Origin: Fusobacterium ulcerans ATCC 49185
GTDB taxonomy: Bacteria; Fusobacteriota; Fusobacteriia; Fusobacteriales; Fusobacteriaceae
NCBI RefSeq assembly: GCF_900683735.1
Contig: NZ_LR215979.1
Span: 2,666,001 to 2,730,000, forward strand
Reading direction: 5' to 3'
Length of the DNA stretch: 64,000 nt
Positions 24,242-34,424 of the stretch are shown in pieces; position 1 is the first letter of the stretch; each line of letters opens with the position of its first letter. The notes below the pieces were generated by a model. The model had not been told where the DNA came from, searched no databases, and worked only from the letters and a program-made list of their open reading frames with translations. The position numbers were made by a program, and so were the translations under genes.

Positions 24242-25573
24242 ATGGAAAAAATTAAAATCAAATCACTTATGTCCTTGACTATACCAATTTTTTTAGAGCT
24301 TCTTCTGGTAAATGTTGTAGGAAATATTGATACTATCATGCTTGGAAAATATAGTGATAAAGCTGTTGGAGCTGTTGGAGGTATCAGCCAGGTATTAAAT
24401 ATTCAAAATGTAATATTTGGTTTTATCTCTCTTGCTACAAGTATTCTTATAGCCCAATATATTGGTGCTAGAAACAGAAAAAAAATTAAAGAAGTTATCA
24501 GTGTGTCTGTTCTTTTTAATATTGCTTTAGGCATAGTTATGGGCCTTATCTATTTCATATTCTGGAACAGCATTTTAATAAAAATAAAACTCCCTGCAGA
24601 GCTTATTGGTATAGGAAAAACTTATTTTAAACTGGTTGGAGGTCTTTGCGTATTTCAAGCTATAACACTTACTTGTGGAGCTATTATGAAAAGTCATGGA
24701 AATCCAAAACCTATGCTTTATGTAAATATAGGAGTCAATCTATTAAATATTCTCGGAAATGGTATGTTTATCTTTGGATGGTTTGGAATGCCTATACTAG
24801 GGGCTACAGGAGTTGGTATATCTACTGTTGTTTCAAGAGGATTGGGTTGTGTTGTTGGGCTTATAGTTATGATGAGATACTGCAAATTTAGATTCAAGAA
24901 AAAATATATATCTCCATTTCCTTTTAATGTTATAAAAAATCTTCTTTCTATTGGTATACCAACAGCTGGTGAAAACCTTGCATGGAATATAGGACAGCTT
25001 ATGATTCTTTCAATGGTAAATGCTCTAGGTACAAGCTATATAGCTTCTCGTACTTATCTTATGCTAGTTGCTACCTTTGTAATGACTTTCTCTATCTCAC
25101 TGGGACAGGGAACTGCAATACAGGTAGGTCAGCTGGTAGGAGCTCATGAACCTGAAGAAGCTTATAAAAAATGCTTCAAAAGTTTAAAACTATCAATAGT
25201 CTTAGCTTTTGTTGTTACCTCAATAGTTGTAATTTTTAAAAGAAATATAATGGGTATTTTTACAACTGACCCTGCAATACTGGAAATATCTTTAAAAGTA
25301 TTTCCTTTGATGATAATATTAGAAGTAGGGAGAGTATTCAATATTGTTATAATCAACTCACTCCATGCTGCTGGGGATATAAAGTTCCCTATGTTCATGG
25401 GAATAATATTTATTTTTATTGTTGCTGTTCTTTTCTCATATATATTGGGAATAAAATTAGGATGGGGACTTGTTGGAATATGGATAGCCAATGCTGCTGA
25501 TGAGTGGTGTCGGGCTATAGCAATGCTCCTTAGATGGAAAAGTCGAAAATGGGAGAGCAAGCGTTTTGTATAA
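24242..25573 (+). CDS. MATE-family efflux transporter
   Basis: 443-aa, 12-TM Na+- or H+-coupled multidrug/metabolite exporter. Typical features: PIFLELLLVNVVGNIDTIMLGKYSDKAVGAVG at the start, an internal repeat (NLAWNIGQLMILSMVNALG), and AAGDIKFPMFMGI in the last third. GGGGAG site. A Cof-type phosphatase follows after 9 bases, probably in one transcript. Substrate unknown. Confidence 0.92.
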   Translation: MEKIKIKSLMSLTIPIFLELLLVNVVGNIDTIMLGKYSDKAVGAVGGISQVLNIQNVIFGFISLATSILIAQYIGARNRKKIKEVISVSVLFNIALGIVMGLIYFIFWNSILIKIKLPAELIGIGKTYFKLVGGLCVFQAITLTCGAIMKSHGNPKPMLYVNIGVNLLNILGNGMFIFGWFGMPILGATGVGISTVVSRGLGCVVGLIVMMRYCKFRFKKKYISPFPFNVIKNLLSIGIPTAGENLAWNIGQLMILSMVNALGTSYIASRTYLMLVATFVMTFSISLGQGTAIQVGQLVGAHEPEEAYKKCFKSLKLSIVLAFVVTSIVVIFKRNIMGIFTTDPAILEISLKVFPLMIILEVGRVFNIVIINSLHAAGDIKFPMFMGIIFIFIVAVLFSYILGIKLGWGLVGIWIANAADEWCRAIAMLLRWKSRKWESKRFV

Positions 25574-25582
25574 GGGGGAAAT

Positions 25583-26335
25583 ATGAAACTACTTTTTAGT
25601 GATTTTGACAGGACACTTTATGTGGACAGAAATATCACAAAGGAAAATCTTGATGCTGTGAACAAATGGCAGGTTGAAGGAAACCTTTTTATTATCACTA
25701 CTGGAAGACATAAGAAGTCTATAATTGAGCAGATGGAAAATTTTTCTTTAAAGCCCGATTATTATATATGTAATAATGGAGCTGTAATTCTTGATAAAGA
25801 AAAAAATATAATTTTTTCTAAATGTATCTCAAATCAAATGATAGAAGAAATTATAGAATATATCTGTGAAAACTATGAAAATTCTTTTGAAATAATAGAA
25901 AAAGAAAGAACAATAAAAATCATGAATAATAGAGGAATTGACAATCATAATCCAACTGATATCATTCTGGATAGAGTACATATTTCATCTATAAAAGATG
26001 TGGTTCAACTTCATAAAAAATTTGATAAAGAAGAGAGAGTTGCTGAGCTTGTAATTGATCTTAATACTAAATTCCGCAGTTCACTTGCAGCTTATGCAAA
26101 TGTTCTCAATGTAGATATTGTTGCCAATGGTATGAATAAATCTACTGGAATAGACTTTATATGTAGGGAAATAAGCAATGTAGATGATATTCTTGTCATT
26201 GGAGATTCATACAATGATATAGAAATGGTTCAGAAATACAACGGATTTACTGTGGAACATGGAAATGAAGATATAAAGAAAATAGCTAGAGAGATATTTT
26301 TTGATGTTGCTTCTCTTTTAAAAAAATATAGCTGA
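25583..26335 (+). CDS. Cof-type HAD phosphatase
   Basis: 250-aa HAD-IIB hydrolase: motif I FSDFDRTLYVD with the nucleophile Asp, motif II ITTGRH, Lys in motif III (NKSTGIDFICREI), motif IV VIGDSYNDIEMV. Members dephosphorylate sugar phosphates, FMN or PLP; the substrate cannot be read here. Co-directional with the MATE gene. Confidence 0.9.
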   Translation: MKLLFSDFDRTLYVDRNITKENLDAVNKWQVEGNLFIITTGRHKKSIIEQMENFSLKPDYYICNNGAVILDKEKNIIFSKCISNQMIEEIIEYICENYENSFEIIEKERTIKIMNNRGIDNHNPTDIILDRVHISSIKDVVQLHKKFDKEERVAELVIDLNTKFRSSLAAYANVLNVDIVANGMNKSTGIDFICREISNVDDILVIGDSYNDIEMVQKYNGFTVEHGNEDIKKIAREIFFDVASLLKKYS

Positions 26336-26389
26336 TTTAACAGTAGTTAGAATGTACTCTCAATACATTTTTTATAATTTTACCTTTAA

Positions 26390-26424
26390 AAAGGAGCGGG
26401 GTGGTCTAAGACCACCCCTTTATA
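26390..26424. terminator. bidirectional terminator between HAD gene and por operon
   Basis: Perfect GGGGTGGTC-TAA-GACCACCCC hairpin, unusually GC-rich for this DNA, flanked by A/T runs, between two converging genes. Confidence 0.85.
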
Positions 26425-26442
26425 TTATTTTGGTTGTGCAGA

Positions 26443-27387
26443 CTATTTATCTAATTCTTCTCCACATCTTTTAAGAAGTCTTTCCCATTTCAAATCCACA
26501 TCTTTTTGAATTCTATCTATGATATGTCTGTTTTGTGGTTTAAATAGATGCTTGAATCTTCCTTGTTTTTTCAAAAATTCTTCTACAGGCAGTTTTACTT
26601 TTGGTCTGTAGCTTAATTTCCATTCTCCATCTATTACTTCAAATAGTGGCCAGTAGCAAGTTTCTACTGCCAGTTTACACATTTCCATCAGGTCTTCACC
26701 TTCATATCTCCATCCTCTTGGGCATGGTGCTAATATATTTAGGAATGCTGCTCCCTCTGTATAGATTGCTTTTTCTGCTTTCTCATGAAGGTCTTTGAAG
26801 TTTCCTATAAATGTTGTTTGAGCAACATATGCCACATTGTGGGCTGATATTACATCTGTAAGATCTTTTCTTCCCTGTGGTTTTCCTGCGCTTTCTTTTC
26901 CTATTGGAGTTGTAGTTGTATCTGCTCCTATAGGTGTTGCTGATGATCTTTGGATACCTGTATTCATATATGCTTCATTGTCATAACATACATAAACCAT
27001 ATCATGTCCTCTTTCCATTGCTCCTGAAAGTGATTGGAATCCTATATCATAAGTTCCTCCATCTCCTCCAAAAGCTATGAATTTATATGATTCATCTATT
27101 TTTCCTTTTTTCTTTAATACTTTGTATGCTGTCTGGGCTCCACTTATTGTTGCTGCTGCATTTTCAAATGCTGAGTGAATAAATGAATCTTTCCATGCTG
27201 TATATGGATAAAGGAAAGTTGATACTTCAAGACAGCTTGTTGCACTGCATATTACTGCCTCATCTTCCTCTTTTAATGCTCTTAATACTCCTCTTACTGC
27301 TACTGGTGCTCCACACCCTGCACACATTCTGTGTCCTCCAGTAAGTCTTTCAGGTTTTTCCATTTCTTTTTTGAAATTATATGCCAT
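26443..27387 (-). CDS. porB: 2-oxoacid:ferredoxin oxidoreductase, beta (TPP) subunit
   Basis: 314-aa thiamine-diphosphate-binding subunit. The TPP motif runs from GGDGGTYDIG to CYDNEAYMNTG, and cluster-ligand cysteines occur in RMCAGCGAP near the N-terminus, SATSCLEV and further on. Together with the alpha, gamma and delta subunits it decarboxylates pyruvate (or a related 2-oxoacid) to acetyl-CoA and reduced ferredoxin. Pyruvate is favoured because of the close match to four-subunit PORs; a branched-chain oxoacid enzyme is the alternative. Last gene of the operon. Confidence 0.9.
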   Translation of the reverse strand: MAYNFKKEMEKPERLTGGHRMCAGCGAPVAVRGVLRALKEEDEAVICSATSCLEVSTFLYPYTAWKDSFIHSAFENAAATISGAQTAYKVLKKKGKIDESYKFIAFGGDGGTYDIGFQSLSGAMERGHDMVYVCYDNEAYMNTGIQRSSATPIGADTTTTPIGKESAGKPQGRKDLTDVISAHNVAYVAQTTFIGNFKDLHEKAEKAIYTEGAAFLNILAPCPRGWRYEGEDLMEMCKLAVETCYWPLFEVIDGEWKLSYRPKVKLPVEEFLKKQGRFKHLFKPQNRHIIDRIQKDVDLKWERLLKRCGEELDK

Positions 27388-27399
27388 ATTCCTTTCCTC

Positions 27400-28578
27400 C
27401 TACCCTCTTACACCAAAATGTCTATATGTATCTTTTACTTCTTGATCTTTCTCTGCCAATAGAGTATTAAAGATCTCTTTTATATGATTTACAGTTATAT
27501 CTCTTCCTCCAAGTCCATATACATAGTTGATCATTTTTGGTCTTGGGCTGCAGTCATAAAGAGCTGATCTTACCTCTGCAAATACTGGTCCTCCAGCTGC
27601 TGAGAATCCTTCGCATTTATCCATTACTGCTACCATTTTTACATTTTTAAGCGCTTGTGCTATTTCTTCCATTGGGAATGGTCTGAATACTCTGATTTTT
27701 AGAAGTCCAACTTTTTTACCTTCTTTTCTCATTTCTTCTATAGCTGCTTTAGCTGTTCCAGCAGTTGAGTTGATAACCACTATTGCAACTTCTGCATCAT
27801 CTAATTTATATTCTTCAAACAGTCCATATTTTCTTCCAGTAAGTTTTTCATATTCTGCTGCTACTTCAAGAATTACTTTTTTAGCATTCATCATAGCATG
27901 AGCTTGGCTTACTTTATGTTCCATATAGTAAGAAACAATATCATATGGTCCTACTGCTGTAGGTCTTTTAGCATTTAGAAGATAATCTTCTGGGTTGTAT
28001 TCTCCAACAAAAGCTTTAGCTTTGTCGTCTTCTAATAATTCTATATTTTCAACAGCATGGCTTGTGATGAATCCATCTTGACATACCATAACAGGAAGTT
28101 GAACATCTGGATGTTCTCCTATTCTGTTAGCTTGAAGCATATTGTCATAAGCTTCTTGATTTGTTTCACTGTATAGCTGAATCCATCCAGCATCTCTTGC
28201 ACCCATAGAATCACTATGGTCTGCATTGATATTGATAGGTCCTGTAAGAGCTCTGTTAACACATGCTAAAGTTACAGGAAGTCTTGCAGAAGCTACAACA
28301 TAAAGCATTTCCCACATCAATGCAAGTCCGCATGATGAAGTAGCAGTCATAGTTCTAGCTCCTGCTGCTTGTGATCCCATTGCAGCCGACATAGCGCTGT
28401 GCTCTGATTCTACTGGAATAAATTCACTGTCTACTGATCCATCAGCAACATATTGAGAGAAATATTGTGGTATCTCTGTTGATGGAGTGATTGGAAAAGC
28501 AGGTACTACATCTGGATTTATTTGTCTCATTGCTATTGCAATAGCTTCGTTTCCTGACATTCTTTCTCTTATACTCAT
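27400..28578 (-). CDS. porA: 2-oxoacid:ferredoxin oxidoreductase, alpha subunit
   Basis: 392-aa alpha subunit (PFOR domains I and II). The AFPITPSTEIPQ loop near residue 30, VESEHSAMSAAMGSQAAGART, and TSSCGLALMWEMLY are family signatures; INADHSDSMGARDAGWIQLY is typical of pyruvate enzymes. Lies 12 bases upstream of the beta gene. Confidence 0.92.
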   Translation of the reverse strand: MSIRERMSGNEAIAIAMRQINPDVVPAFPITPSTEIPQYFSQYVADGSVDSEFIPVESEHSAMSAAMGSQAAGARTMTATSSCGLALMWEMLYVVASARLPVTLACVNRALTGPININADHSDSMGARDAGWIQLYSETNQEAYDNMLQANRIGEHPDVQLPVMVCQDGFITSHAVENIELLEDDKAKAFVGEYNPEDYLLNAKRPTAVGPYDIVSYYMEHKVSQAHAMMNAKKVILEVAAEYEKLTGRKYGLFEEYKLDDAEVAIVVINSTAGTAKAAIEEMRKEGKKVGLLKIRVFRPFPMEEIAQALKNVKMVAVMDKCEGFSAAGGPVFAEVRSALYDCSPRPKMINYVYGLGGRDITVNHIKEIFNTLLAEKDQEVKDTYRHFGVRG

Positions 28579-28594
28579 TAATTCTACCTCCGAA

Positions 28595-28897
28595 CTACTC
28601 TTTTATCAATTCTATTGCTTTGAATGGACATGCTTTAACACAAATTCCACATCCTTTGCAATGATCCATATCAAACTCTAATCTTTTTCCATCTTTTACA
28701 GGTATTGCTGAATCTGGGCAGCAAGGAACACATAGAAGACAGTCAATACATTTATCTCTCAAAAGAACTGGTTTCATTGATCTCCAGTCCCCTGTTCTGA
28801 AGTGCTGAGCACTTCCAGCTTCATAAACTACTCCACCAGGAGTTATATCTCTCCAGCTAATATCTTCAGTAATTGGTACACCAGCTTTATTTTTCAT
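28595..28897 (-). CDS. porD: 2-oxoacid:ferredoxin oxidoreductase, delta (ferredoxin-like) subunit
   Basis: 100-aa subunit with two complete 4Fe-4S motifs, CIDCLLCVPCCP and CKGCGICVKACP, which pass electrons to ferredoxin. N-terminus SWRDITPGGVVYEAGSAQHFRTGDWRS matches PorD. Its start overlaps the gamma-gene stop (TAATG), indicating coupled translation. Confidence 0.94.
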   Translation of the reverse strand: MKNKAGVPITEDISWRDITPGGVVYEAGSAQHFRTGDWRSMKPVLLRDKCIDCLLCVPCCPDSAIPVKDGKRLEFDMDHCKGCGICVKACPFKAIELIKE

Positions 28898-29472
28898 TAT
28901 TCTTTCACCTCATTCATAGAACGTACTAATGCAGCCATATTTCCTTTTAGTACTTCTGGTTTACTTGCAAATTTGTGCGCAAAAGAGTTTTCCATTGCTT
29001 CTAGGAAAGCTTTTTCTTCCATAACTCCACTTACTTTTACAACTGCTCCAAGCATAGGAGTGTTAGGGAAGTTTTTCCCAAGAGTTTCCTCAGAAATAGT
29101 TCTTGCATCACAAGTACATACTCTTCCTTTGTATCCTTTTAAAAGAGCTTTAAATTCAGAAGCAGGCTTAGAACTATTGATAATGATAGCTCCATCCTCT
29201 TTAAGACCTTTAGTAACATCTACACTTTCAATAAGAGTTTCATCAACAACAACTACAAAATCAGGTTCATAGATATTAGAGTGAACAGTAACTCTATCTT
29301 TAGAGATACGATTGTAAGCGGTAATAGGAGCTCCCATTCTTTCAGGTCCATACTCTGGGAACCCTTGAACGAACATTCCACCACTGAATGCTGCATCTGC
29401 CAATAGTAAAGAAGCTGTTTTGGCTCCTTGTCCACCTCTTCCATGCCATCTTATTTCACAAATTTCTTTCAT
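28897..29472 (-). CDS. porC: 2-oxoacid:ferredoxin oxidoreductase, gamma subunit
   Basis: 191-aa gamma subunit: EIRWHGRGGQGAKTAS at the N-terminus, QGFPEYGPERMGAPI and NTPMLGAVVKVSGVM are characteristic. First gene of the porCDAB operon, with an AAGGAG site before ATG. Confidence 0.93.
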   Translation of the reverse strand: MKEICEIRWHGRGGQGAKTASLLLADAAFSGGMFVQGFPEYGPERMGAPITAYNRISKDRVTVHSNIYEPDFVVVVDETLIESVDVTKGLKEDGAIIINSSKPASEFKALLKGYKGRVCTCDARTISEETLGKNFPNTPMLGAVVKVSGVMEEKAFLEAMENSFAHKFASKPEVLKGNMAALVRSMNEVKE

Positions 29473-29534
29473 AAATCTCCTTCCTTTGCAAATTTATTTA
29501 TTAAGAACGGATTCCATTCTTGATATCTTAAAAT

Positions 29535-30251
29535 TTAACCATTTATAAATTTTCTGACAAAATCATTTTTAGGATTTTTAATGATATTTTTAGGTGTATC
29601 ATATTGCATTATCTCTCCATTATTTAAAAGACATATTTTATCAGCTATTTTTACAGCTTCCTGAATATCATGAGTTACAAAAACAATTGTCTTTTCAAAT
29701 TTTTTCTGAATAGCTATGAGTTCATCCTGAAGCTGTCTTCTGCTTATTGGATCAACTGCACTAAAGGGTTCATCCATAAGTATTATTCCTGGATCAAGAG
29801 CAAAAGCTCTGGCTACTCCCACTCTCTGCTGTTGCCCCCCGCTAAGTTCCAGAGGATATCTCTCAGAAAATGTCTCATAGTCAAGATTTATTATTTTCAT
29901 AAGTTCTTTTGTTCTTGCATTTATTTTATTTTTATCTATATTTTCTATTTTAGCAATAAGTTCTATATTCTCTTTTACATTCATGTGTGGAAAAAGTCCT
30001 GTCTGCTGTATTACATATCCTATATTTCTTCTCAATTTGATGGTGTCTTTTTGAGAAATATTTTCCCCATCTATATATATTTTTCCTGAAGTAGGAAGAA
30101 TAAGCTTATTTATCATTTTCAAAGTTGTAGTCTTTCCACAACCACTAGAACCTATTAACACTGTAATTTTCCCTTTTTCTATTGTTAAAGAAAGGTTTTT
30201 TATTATATGATATTCTCCAAATTTTTTATTTACATCAACGAATTCTATCAT
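29535..30251 (-). CDS. osmoprotectant ABC transporter ATP-binding protein
   Basis: 238-aa ATPase of the OpuCA/ProV type: Walker A IGSSGCGKTT, Q-loop QQTGLFPHM, signature LSGGQQQRVGVARA, Walker B GIILMDEPFSAVD, switch FVTHD. The C-terminal CBS pair of OpuCA is absent, so ionic-strength gating through CBS domains is not expected. 13 bases downstream of the fused permease/binding protein. Confidence 0.9.
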   Translation of the reverse strand: MIEFVDVNKKFGEYHIIKNLSLTIEKGKITVLIGSSGCGKTTTLKMINKLILPTSGKIYIDGENISQKDTIKLRRNIGYVIQQTGLFPHMNVKENIELIAKIENIDKNKINARTKELMKIINLDYETFSERYPLELSGGQQQRVGVARAFALDPGIILMDEPFSAVDPISRRQLQDELIAIQKKFEKTIVFVTHDIQEAVKIADKICLLNNGEIMQYDTPKNIIKNPKNDFVRKFING

Positions 30252-30264
30252 TTTATATCCCTTC

Positions 30265-31836
30265 CTATTTCAAAAGTTTATATTCTTCTATAAATTCCAG
30301 TGCTGCTTCATTTGGTTTCTTTCCAAGATTTTCTACTTTATAATTAAGAGAAGATATGACTTTATCATTTAATACATTTTGTAATTCCTCTATTATTGGA
30401 ACTATTTCTGGATATTTTTCTATTGTTTCATCTCTTACAAGAGGAACAGCATAGTATGGTGGAAAGAAATATCTGTCATCTTCCAATACTACTAAATCAA
30501 GTTTTTGAAGAAGAGCATCTGTTGTATATACATCTATTACATCACTCTCTTTATTTGTCAAAGCAAGATATTTAGAACTTCCATCTATACCTATTACTTT
30601 TCTAAAACCTAATTTATATTTTTTACTTAATCCTATATAACAATCTTTTCGATTAAGAAATTCAAGACTTGCTGATAAAGTAAGATTTTTTGCTATTTTT
30701 TCTAAATCACTTATTGTTTTCAAATTATACTTTTCAGCAGTATCCCTTCTCACAGCTAGAGCATAAGTATTATTAAATCCCAACTGCTGTAAAACCTCTA
30801 TATTATATTTTTCCTTCATATCTTTTTTCACTGTATCATATACTTTTTCCATATCTTGAATAGGTGGATATTTTAAAGTATCTCCATATACAGTTCCTGT
30901 ATAATCAACATACATATCTATTTCATTACTCTTTAGAGCATTGAAACATATTTGTGTTCCTCCAAGAGCAAATCTTCTATCTATAGATATATCTGTTTTT
31001 TCCTCTATCATTACAGCCATTATATTTGCCAGTATTTCCCCTTCAGTGAACTCTTTACTCCCCATAACAATAACTTTTTCACTAGAAGGTTTGTACATAG
31101 TCACCATTCCTGAAAAAATTACTGTAAAAAATATTCCAACAAACATTGTCAATGCCAGTATTCTTTTCCTTTTCCTATTATTAAAAATAGATCTTTTCTT
31201 ATTCAGCTGTATTCCAATGGGAATAACTGCTTTTTCCAAAACTCCAGTAAAATAATCTATCAGCAGTGCTAATATACAAGCAGGTATAGCTCCTGCTAAA
31301 ATCTGATAATTATTTATTGTCCTTATTCCTGAAAATACCAAATAACCTAGTCCCCCTGCTCCTACAAAAGCAGCAATAGTCATAAGCCCTACAGATGTTA
31401 CTACTGCTATTCTCACTCCTCCCATTATTACTGGCAGAGCCAAAGGAAGCTGAACTTTCTGTAAAATCTGATACTTTGTCATTCCTATCCCCTCAGCTGC
31501 TTCAATAGTAAGAGGATTTATTCCTTCTAAACCTATATATGTATTTTTTACTATTGGAAGGAGTGAATAGAGGACAACAATTATTATTGCAGGGAGTTTT
31601 CCTATCCCTATGATTGGAATCAGAAAGCCGAAAAGTGCCATACTTGGTACTGCCTGTATGATATTTATTGCTCCAAGTATTGTCTTTCTTGCTTTTTGAT
31701 AGTAAGTTATAATTATTCCCATAGGAATTCCTATGACCACTGCCATTATAATAGCCACGAAAGACAGAAATATATGTTCACAGGAGAAAAAGAATATCTC
31801 TTTATGTATTTTTAAAATATATTCTAAAAATTCCAT
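30265..31836 (-). CDS. osmoprotectant ABC permease fused to its substrate-binding domain
   Basis: 523 aa. Residues 1-210 are a BPD-type permease (EAA-like loop TIEAAEGIGMTKYQILQKVQLPLALPVIMGGVR); after a further TM (about 225-245), residues 250-523 are an OpuAC-type binding domain (KVIVMGSKEFTEGEILANI, LGGTQICFNALKSNEIDMYVDYTGT). Fused OpuB/OpuC proteins are known from Firmicutes and Fusobacteria. Glycine betaine, choline or carnitine are likely ligands. Forms a complete importer with the ATPase downstream. Confidence 0.9.
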   Translation of the reverse strand: MEFLEYILKIHKEIFFFSCEHIFLSFVAIIMAVVIGIPMGIIITYYQKARKTILGAINIIQAVPSMALFGFLIPIIGIGKLPAIIIVVLYSLLPIVKNTYIGLEGINPLTIEAAEGIGMTKYQILQKVQLPLALPVIMGGVRIAVVTSVGLMTIAAFVGAGGLGYLVFSGIRTINNYQILAGAIPACILALLIDYFTGVLEKAVIPIGIQLNKKRSIFNNRKRKRILALTMFVGIFFTVIFSGMVTMYKPSSEKVIVMGSKEFTEGEILANIMAVMIEEKTDISIDRRFALGGTQICFNALKSNEIDMYVDYTGTVYGDTLKYPPIQDMEKVYDTVKKDMKEKYNIEVLQQLGFNNTYALAVRRDTAEKYNLKTISDLEKIAKNLTLSASLEFLNRKDCYIGLSKKYKLGFRKVIGIDGSSKYLALTNKESDVIDVYTTDALLQKLDLVVLEDDRYFFPPYYAVPLVRDETIEKYPEIVPIIEELQNVLNDKVISSLNYKVENLGKKPNEAALEFIEEYKLLK

Positions 31837-31882
31837 AATATTTTTCTCCCCCTTCCCCTGTTAAACATAAATATAATATTTA

Positions 31883-33121
31883 TTATTGATTTATAATCTC
31901 TTCTTTTTTCTCTCTGCTCACTATTCTCAATAGTGCATAAGATGCTATTATTCCTAAAATACTGCATGCCAATGAAAGTGAAAAAACATATTTATATGCT
32001 GTATTCCCATATTTATCCAGCCAGCTTCCAACTAATGTATAGTAGAAAGCATCTGGAAGGAATCCAATCACTGATACAAATCCTACTACTATTCCTGTTA
32101 CATTAAGAGGAATATTTGATTCATCTACAGTTGCAAAGTAGATTCCTCTAAAAGCAAACATCAATATTGTAAGAACAAGCATATTCACAAGAGCTACATA
32201 CACTAATGATGGATTTCCTGGTGTGATTAAAAATACTGCTTGTGTTACTGTTACTAGAATAAATCCTCCAAAAAGACATTTTGTTGAAGAACCAATTTTA
32301 TCTGCTATTACTCCAGCTAATGGAGAAGCTATGAATTTTATAACATATGTTCTACCAATAGCAACGAACGAAACTAGAGCCATAGACATTTTAAATACCT
32401 CTGTCATGTATGGATTGAGGTAAGTCAAACTTGAGAATACCATATATGCTGAGAAAATTATTGCACTTATAAGCCATGCTTTTGGCATTCTTACAGCTTT
32501 TATCAAGCTTGTAAATTTTACCTGTTCTTTCTTTTCTACTTCTCTTTCTTTTATTGCTATGAAAAGTATAACTCCGCAAATCATTGAACAAACTGAATAC
32601 ATTATAGTAGCTGCTTTAAATCCCTCTACAATATTTGCAAATTTTGAGAAGAAATATAGTCCTCCAAATGAAAGTACAGTTCCAGCTACTCCTCCAAATC
32701 CTTCATAAAGTCCAAATAATCTTCCTTGCTCTGAACTATCTCCAAGCATTCTTATTACTTTAATTATTGCAGCAAAGTATGTAAGAATAGTAGTTATTCC
32801 AAATAGAAAGAATATTATACACAGAATAGGATAACTTGGTGCCATTGCCATCCACATACCTAAAATTCCTGTTGATACCAAAGAAAAAGAAACAAGTTTT
32901 TTAGCTGAATATTTATCAGCAAGCCAACCACCTGGAAAATACGAAACTGTTGCCACTATTCCATATATACTCAATAAATTTCCCAATTGCTTATGATTTA
33001 AGCTTAGAGCTTCTCTCATTGGATCATAAAATACTGATTTCATATAAGGCAGGCTATACATAGCTGTTGTTGCAAATCCTATCATAAACACGATTATAAT
33101 TTTTTTAAATCTATCATTCAT
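31883..33121 (-). CDS. MFS transporter
   Basis: 412-aa, 12-TM major facilitator. Motif A appears as GGWLADKYSAKKL after TM2 and the related LAGVIADKIGSSTK between the halves. It begins two bases after the PLP lyase stop, so the two are co-transcribed; it may move the lyase substrate or product (inference). No specific subfamily assigned. Confidence 0.87.
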   Translation of the reverse strand: MNDRFKKIIIVFMIGFATTAMYSLPYMKSVFYDPMREALSLNHKQLGNLLSIYGIVATVSYFPGGWLADKYSAKKLVSFSLVSTGILGMWMAMAPSYPILCIIFFLFGITTILTYFAAIIKVIRMLGDSSEQGRLFGLYEGFGGVAGTVLSFGGLYFFSKFANIVEGFKAATIMYSVCSMICGVILFIAIKEREVEKKEQVKFTSLIKAVRMPKAWLISAIIFSAYMVFSSLTYLNPYMTEVFKMSMALVSFVAIGRTYVIKFIASPLAGVIADKIGSSTKCLFGGFILVTVTQAVFLITPGNPSLVYVALVNMLVLTILMFAFRGIYFATVDESNIPLNVTGIVVGFVSVIGFLPDAFYYTLVGSWLDKYGNTAYKYVFSLSLACSILGIIASYALLRIVSREKKEEIINQ

Positions 33122-33123
33122 AA

Positions 33124-34287
33124 TTATCTTTCCCCCTCATTTACTGCATCTAAGGCATCTCTTAAATCCCCTATAAGATCACTGTCTTTTTCCAGCCCTA
33201 CTGCTATCCTTACAAGTCCTCCATCATAAAGAGATATAAGAGTATGTCCTTCTCCAAGACTTGTAGCAATAGTTATTAATTTTACTTTATTTATAAATTT
33301 CTTTGTCATAGCCACTGTTTCTTCATCTGTTCCAGTTTTTTTCAATGTAAATGAAAGCATTCCTCCTCCCATTCCATTCATTTGTTTTTGACATAATTCA
33401 TAGTCTGGACTAGATTTCAATCCTGGATAATTTACTTTTTCAACAAGTGGATGATTTTCTAAGAATTCAGCTATTGCCAGAGCATTTTTGCAATGTCTTT
33501 CTACCCTCATGTCTAGTGTTCTTACTCCTCTGAGAATAAGCCATGCTGTCATTGGTGCAAGACATGCTCCTGTAAAACAAGGCATAGAAGGCCATTTTAT
33601 TTTATGAATAAGTTCTCTTTTCCCAAGAACTGCTCCTCCTATTGCATCTCCATGTCCATTAAGAAATTTTGTAAGGCTGTGAACAACAAGATCTGCTCCT
33701 AATTTTGTTGGATATTGTATAGGATTTGGTGCAAATGTAGAGTCTACTACAAATATAAAATCCTGCTTTTCTTTTAATTTTGCAATTTTTTCTATATCTA
33801 CCAATCTCAATGAAGGGTTCAATGGTGATTCTATATATACTATCTTTGTATTTGGTTTCAAGCATTTTTCTACATTTTTATAATCTGTAGCATCTACAAA
33901 ATCTGCTTCTACTCCAAAATTCATAAGACATTCTTTTACAAAAAGTGTTGTATGAGAAAACATTCCATTTGCACAGATTATGTGATCTCCACTTTTTACC
34001 TGACTGAAAAACATAGAAGTTACTGCTCCCATTCCAGAAGATGTGACTACCCCAGTTTCACATCCTTCCAGCAGAGCAAGGGTTCTCGCAAGTTCATCAG
34101 TTGTAGGATTTGATTCTCTGGCATAAACATGCCCCCAGTTGTAACATAGATCTTCAAAATTTTCCTGACTGACAGCCCCATATGTTGCTGTCTGATATAT
34201 AGGTGAAGTAAGTGATCTTGTTTCACTATCTGGAGTATGACATCCATGAGCTAGTTTTGTTTCTAATTCCATTTCTTTTATAGACAT
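33124..34287 (-). CDS. Cys/Met-metabolism PLP enzyme (methionine gamma-lyase-like)
   Basis: 387-aa fold-type I PLP enzyme. The internal aldimine lysine is in HSLTKFLNGHGD, with SSGMGAVTSMF (phosphate site) and the YARESNPTTDELA N-terminal element of the cystathionine gamma-lyase/methionine gamma-lyase group. Fusobacteria are known for methanethiol and H2S production with this family, but the exact reaction cannot be fixed by eye: homocysteine/cystathionine lyases share these motifs. Start chosen at the ATG 8 bases after GGGAG. Heads an operon with the MFS gene. Confidence 0.85.
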   Translation of the reverse strand: MSIKEMELETKLAHGCHTPDSETRSLTSPIYQTATYGAVSQENFEDLCYNWGHVYARESNPTTDELARTLALLEGCETGVVTSSGMGAVTSMFFSQVKSGDHIICANGMFSHTTLFVKECLMNFGVEADFVDATDYKNVEKCLKPNTKIVYIESPLNPSLRLVDIEKIAKLKEKQDFIFVVDSTFAPNPIQYPTKLGADLVVHSLTKFLNGHGDAIGGAVLGKRELIHKIKWPSMPCFTGACLAPMTAWLILRGVRTLDMRVERHCKNALAIAEFLENHPLVEKVNYPGLKSSPDYELCQKQMNGMGGGMLSFTLKKTGTDEETVAMTKKFINKVKLITIATSLGEGHTLISLYDGGLVRIAVGLEKDSDLIGDLRDALDAVNEGER

Positions 34288-34424
34288 ATAACCATCTCCC
34301 ATGATACTTTTATTTATCTTTGAAATAATTATATATCAATTTAAGTCCAATAATATCAAAAAAGAACAAAAACAACTATTTATTTCCCGAAAACTTTATT
34401 TTTTTCCTCGAAATTTATTTTTTA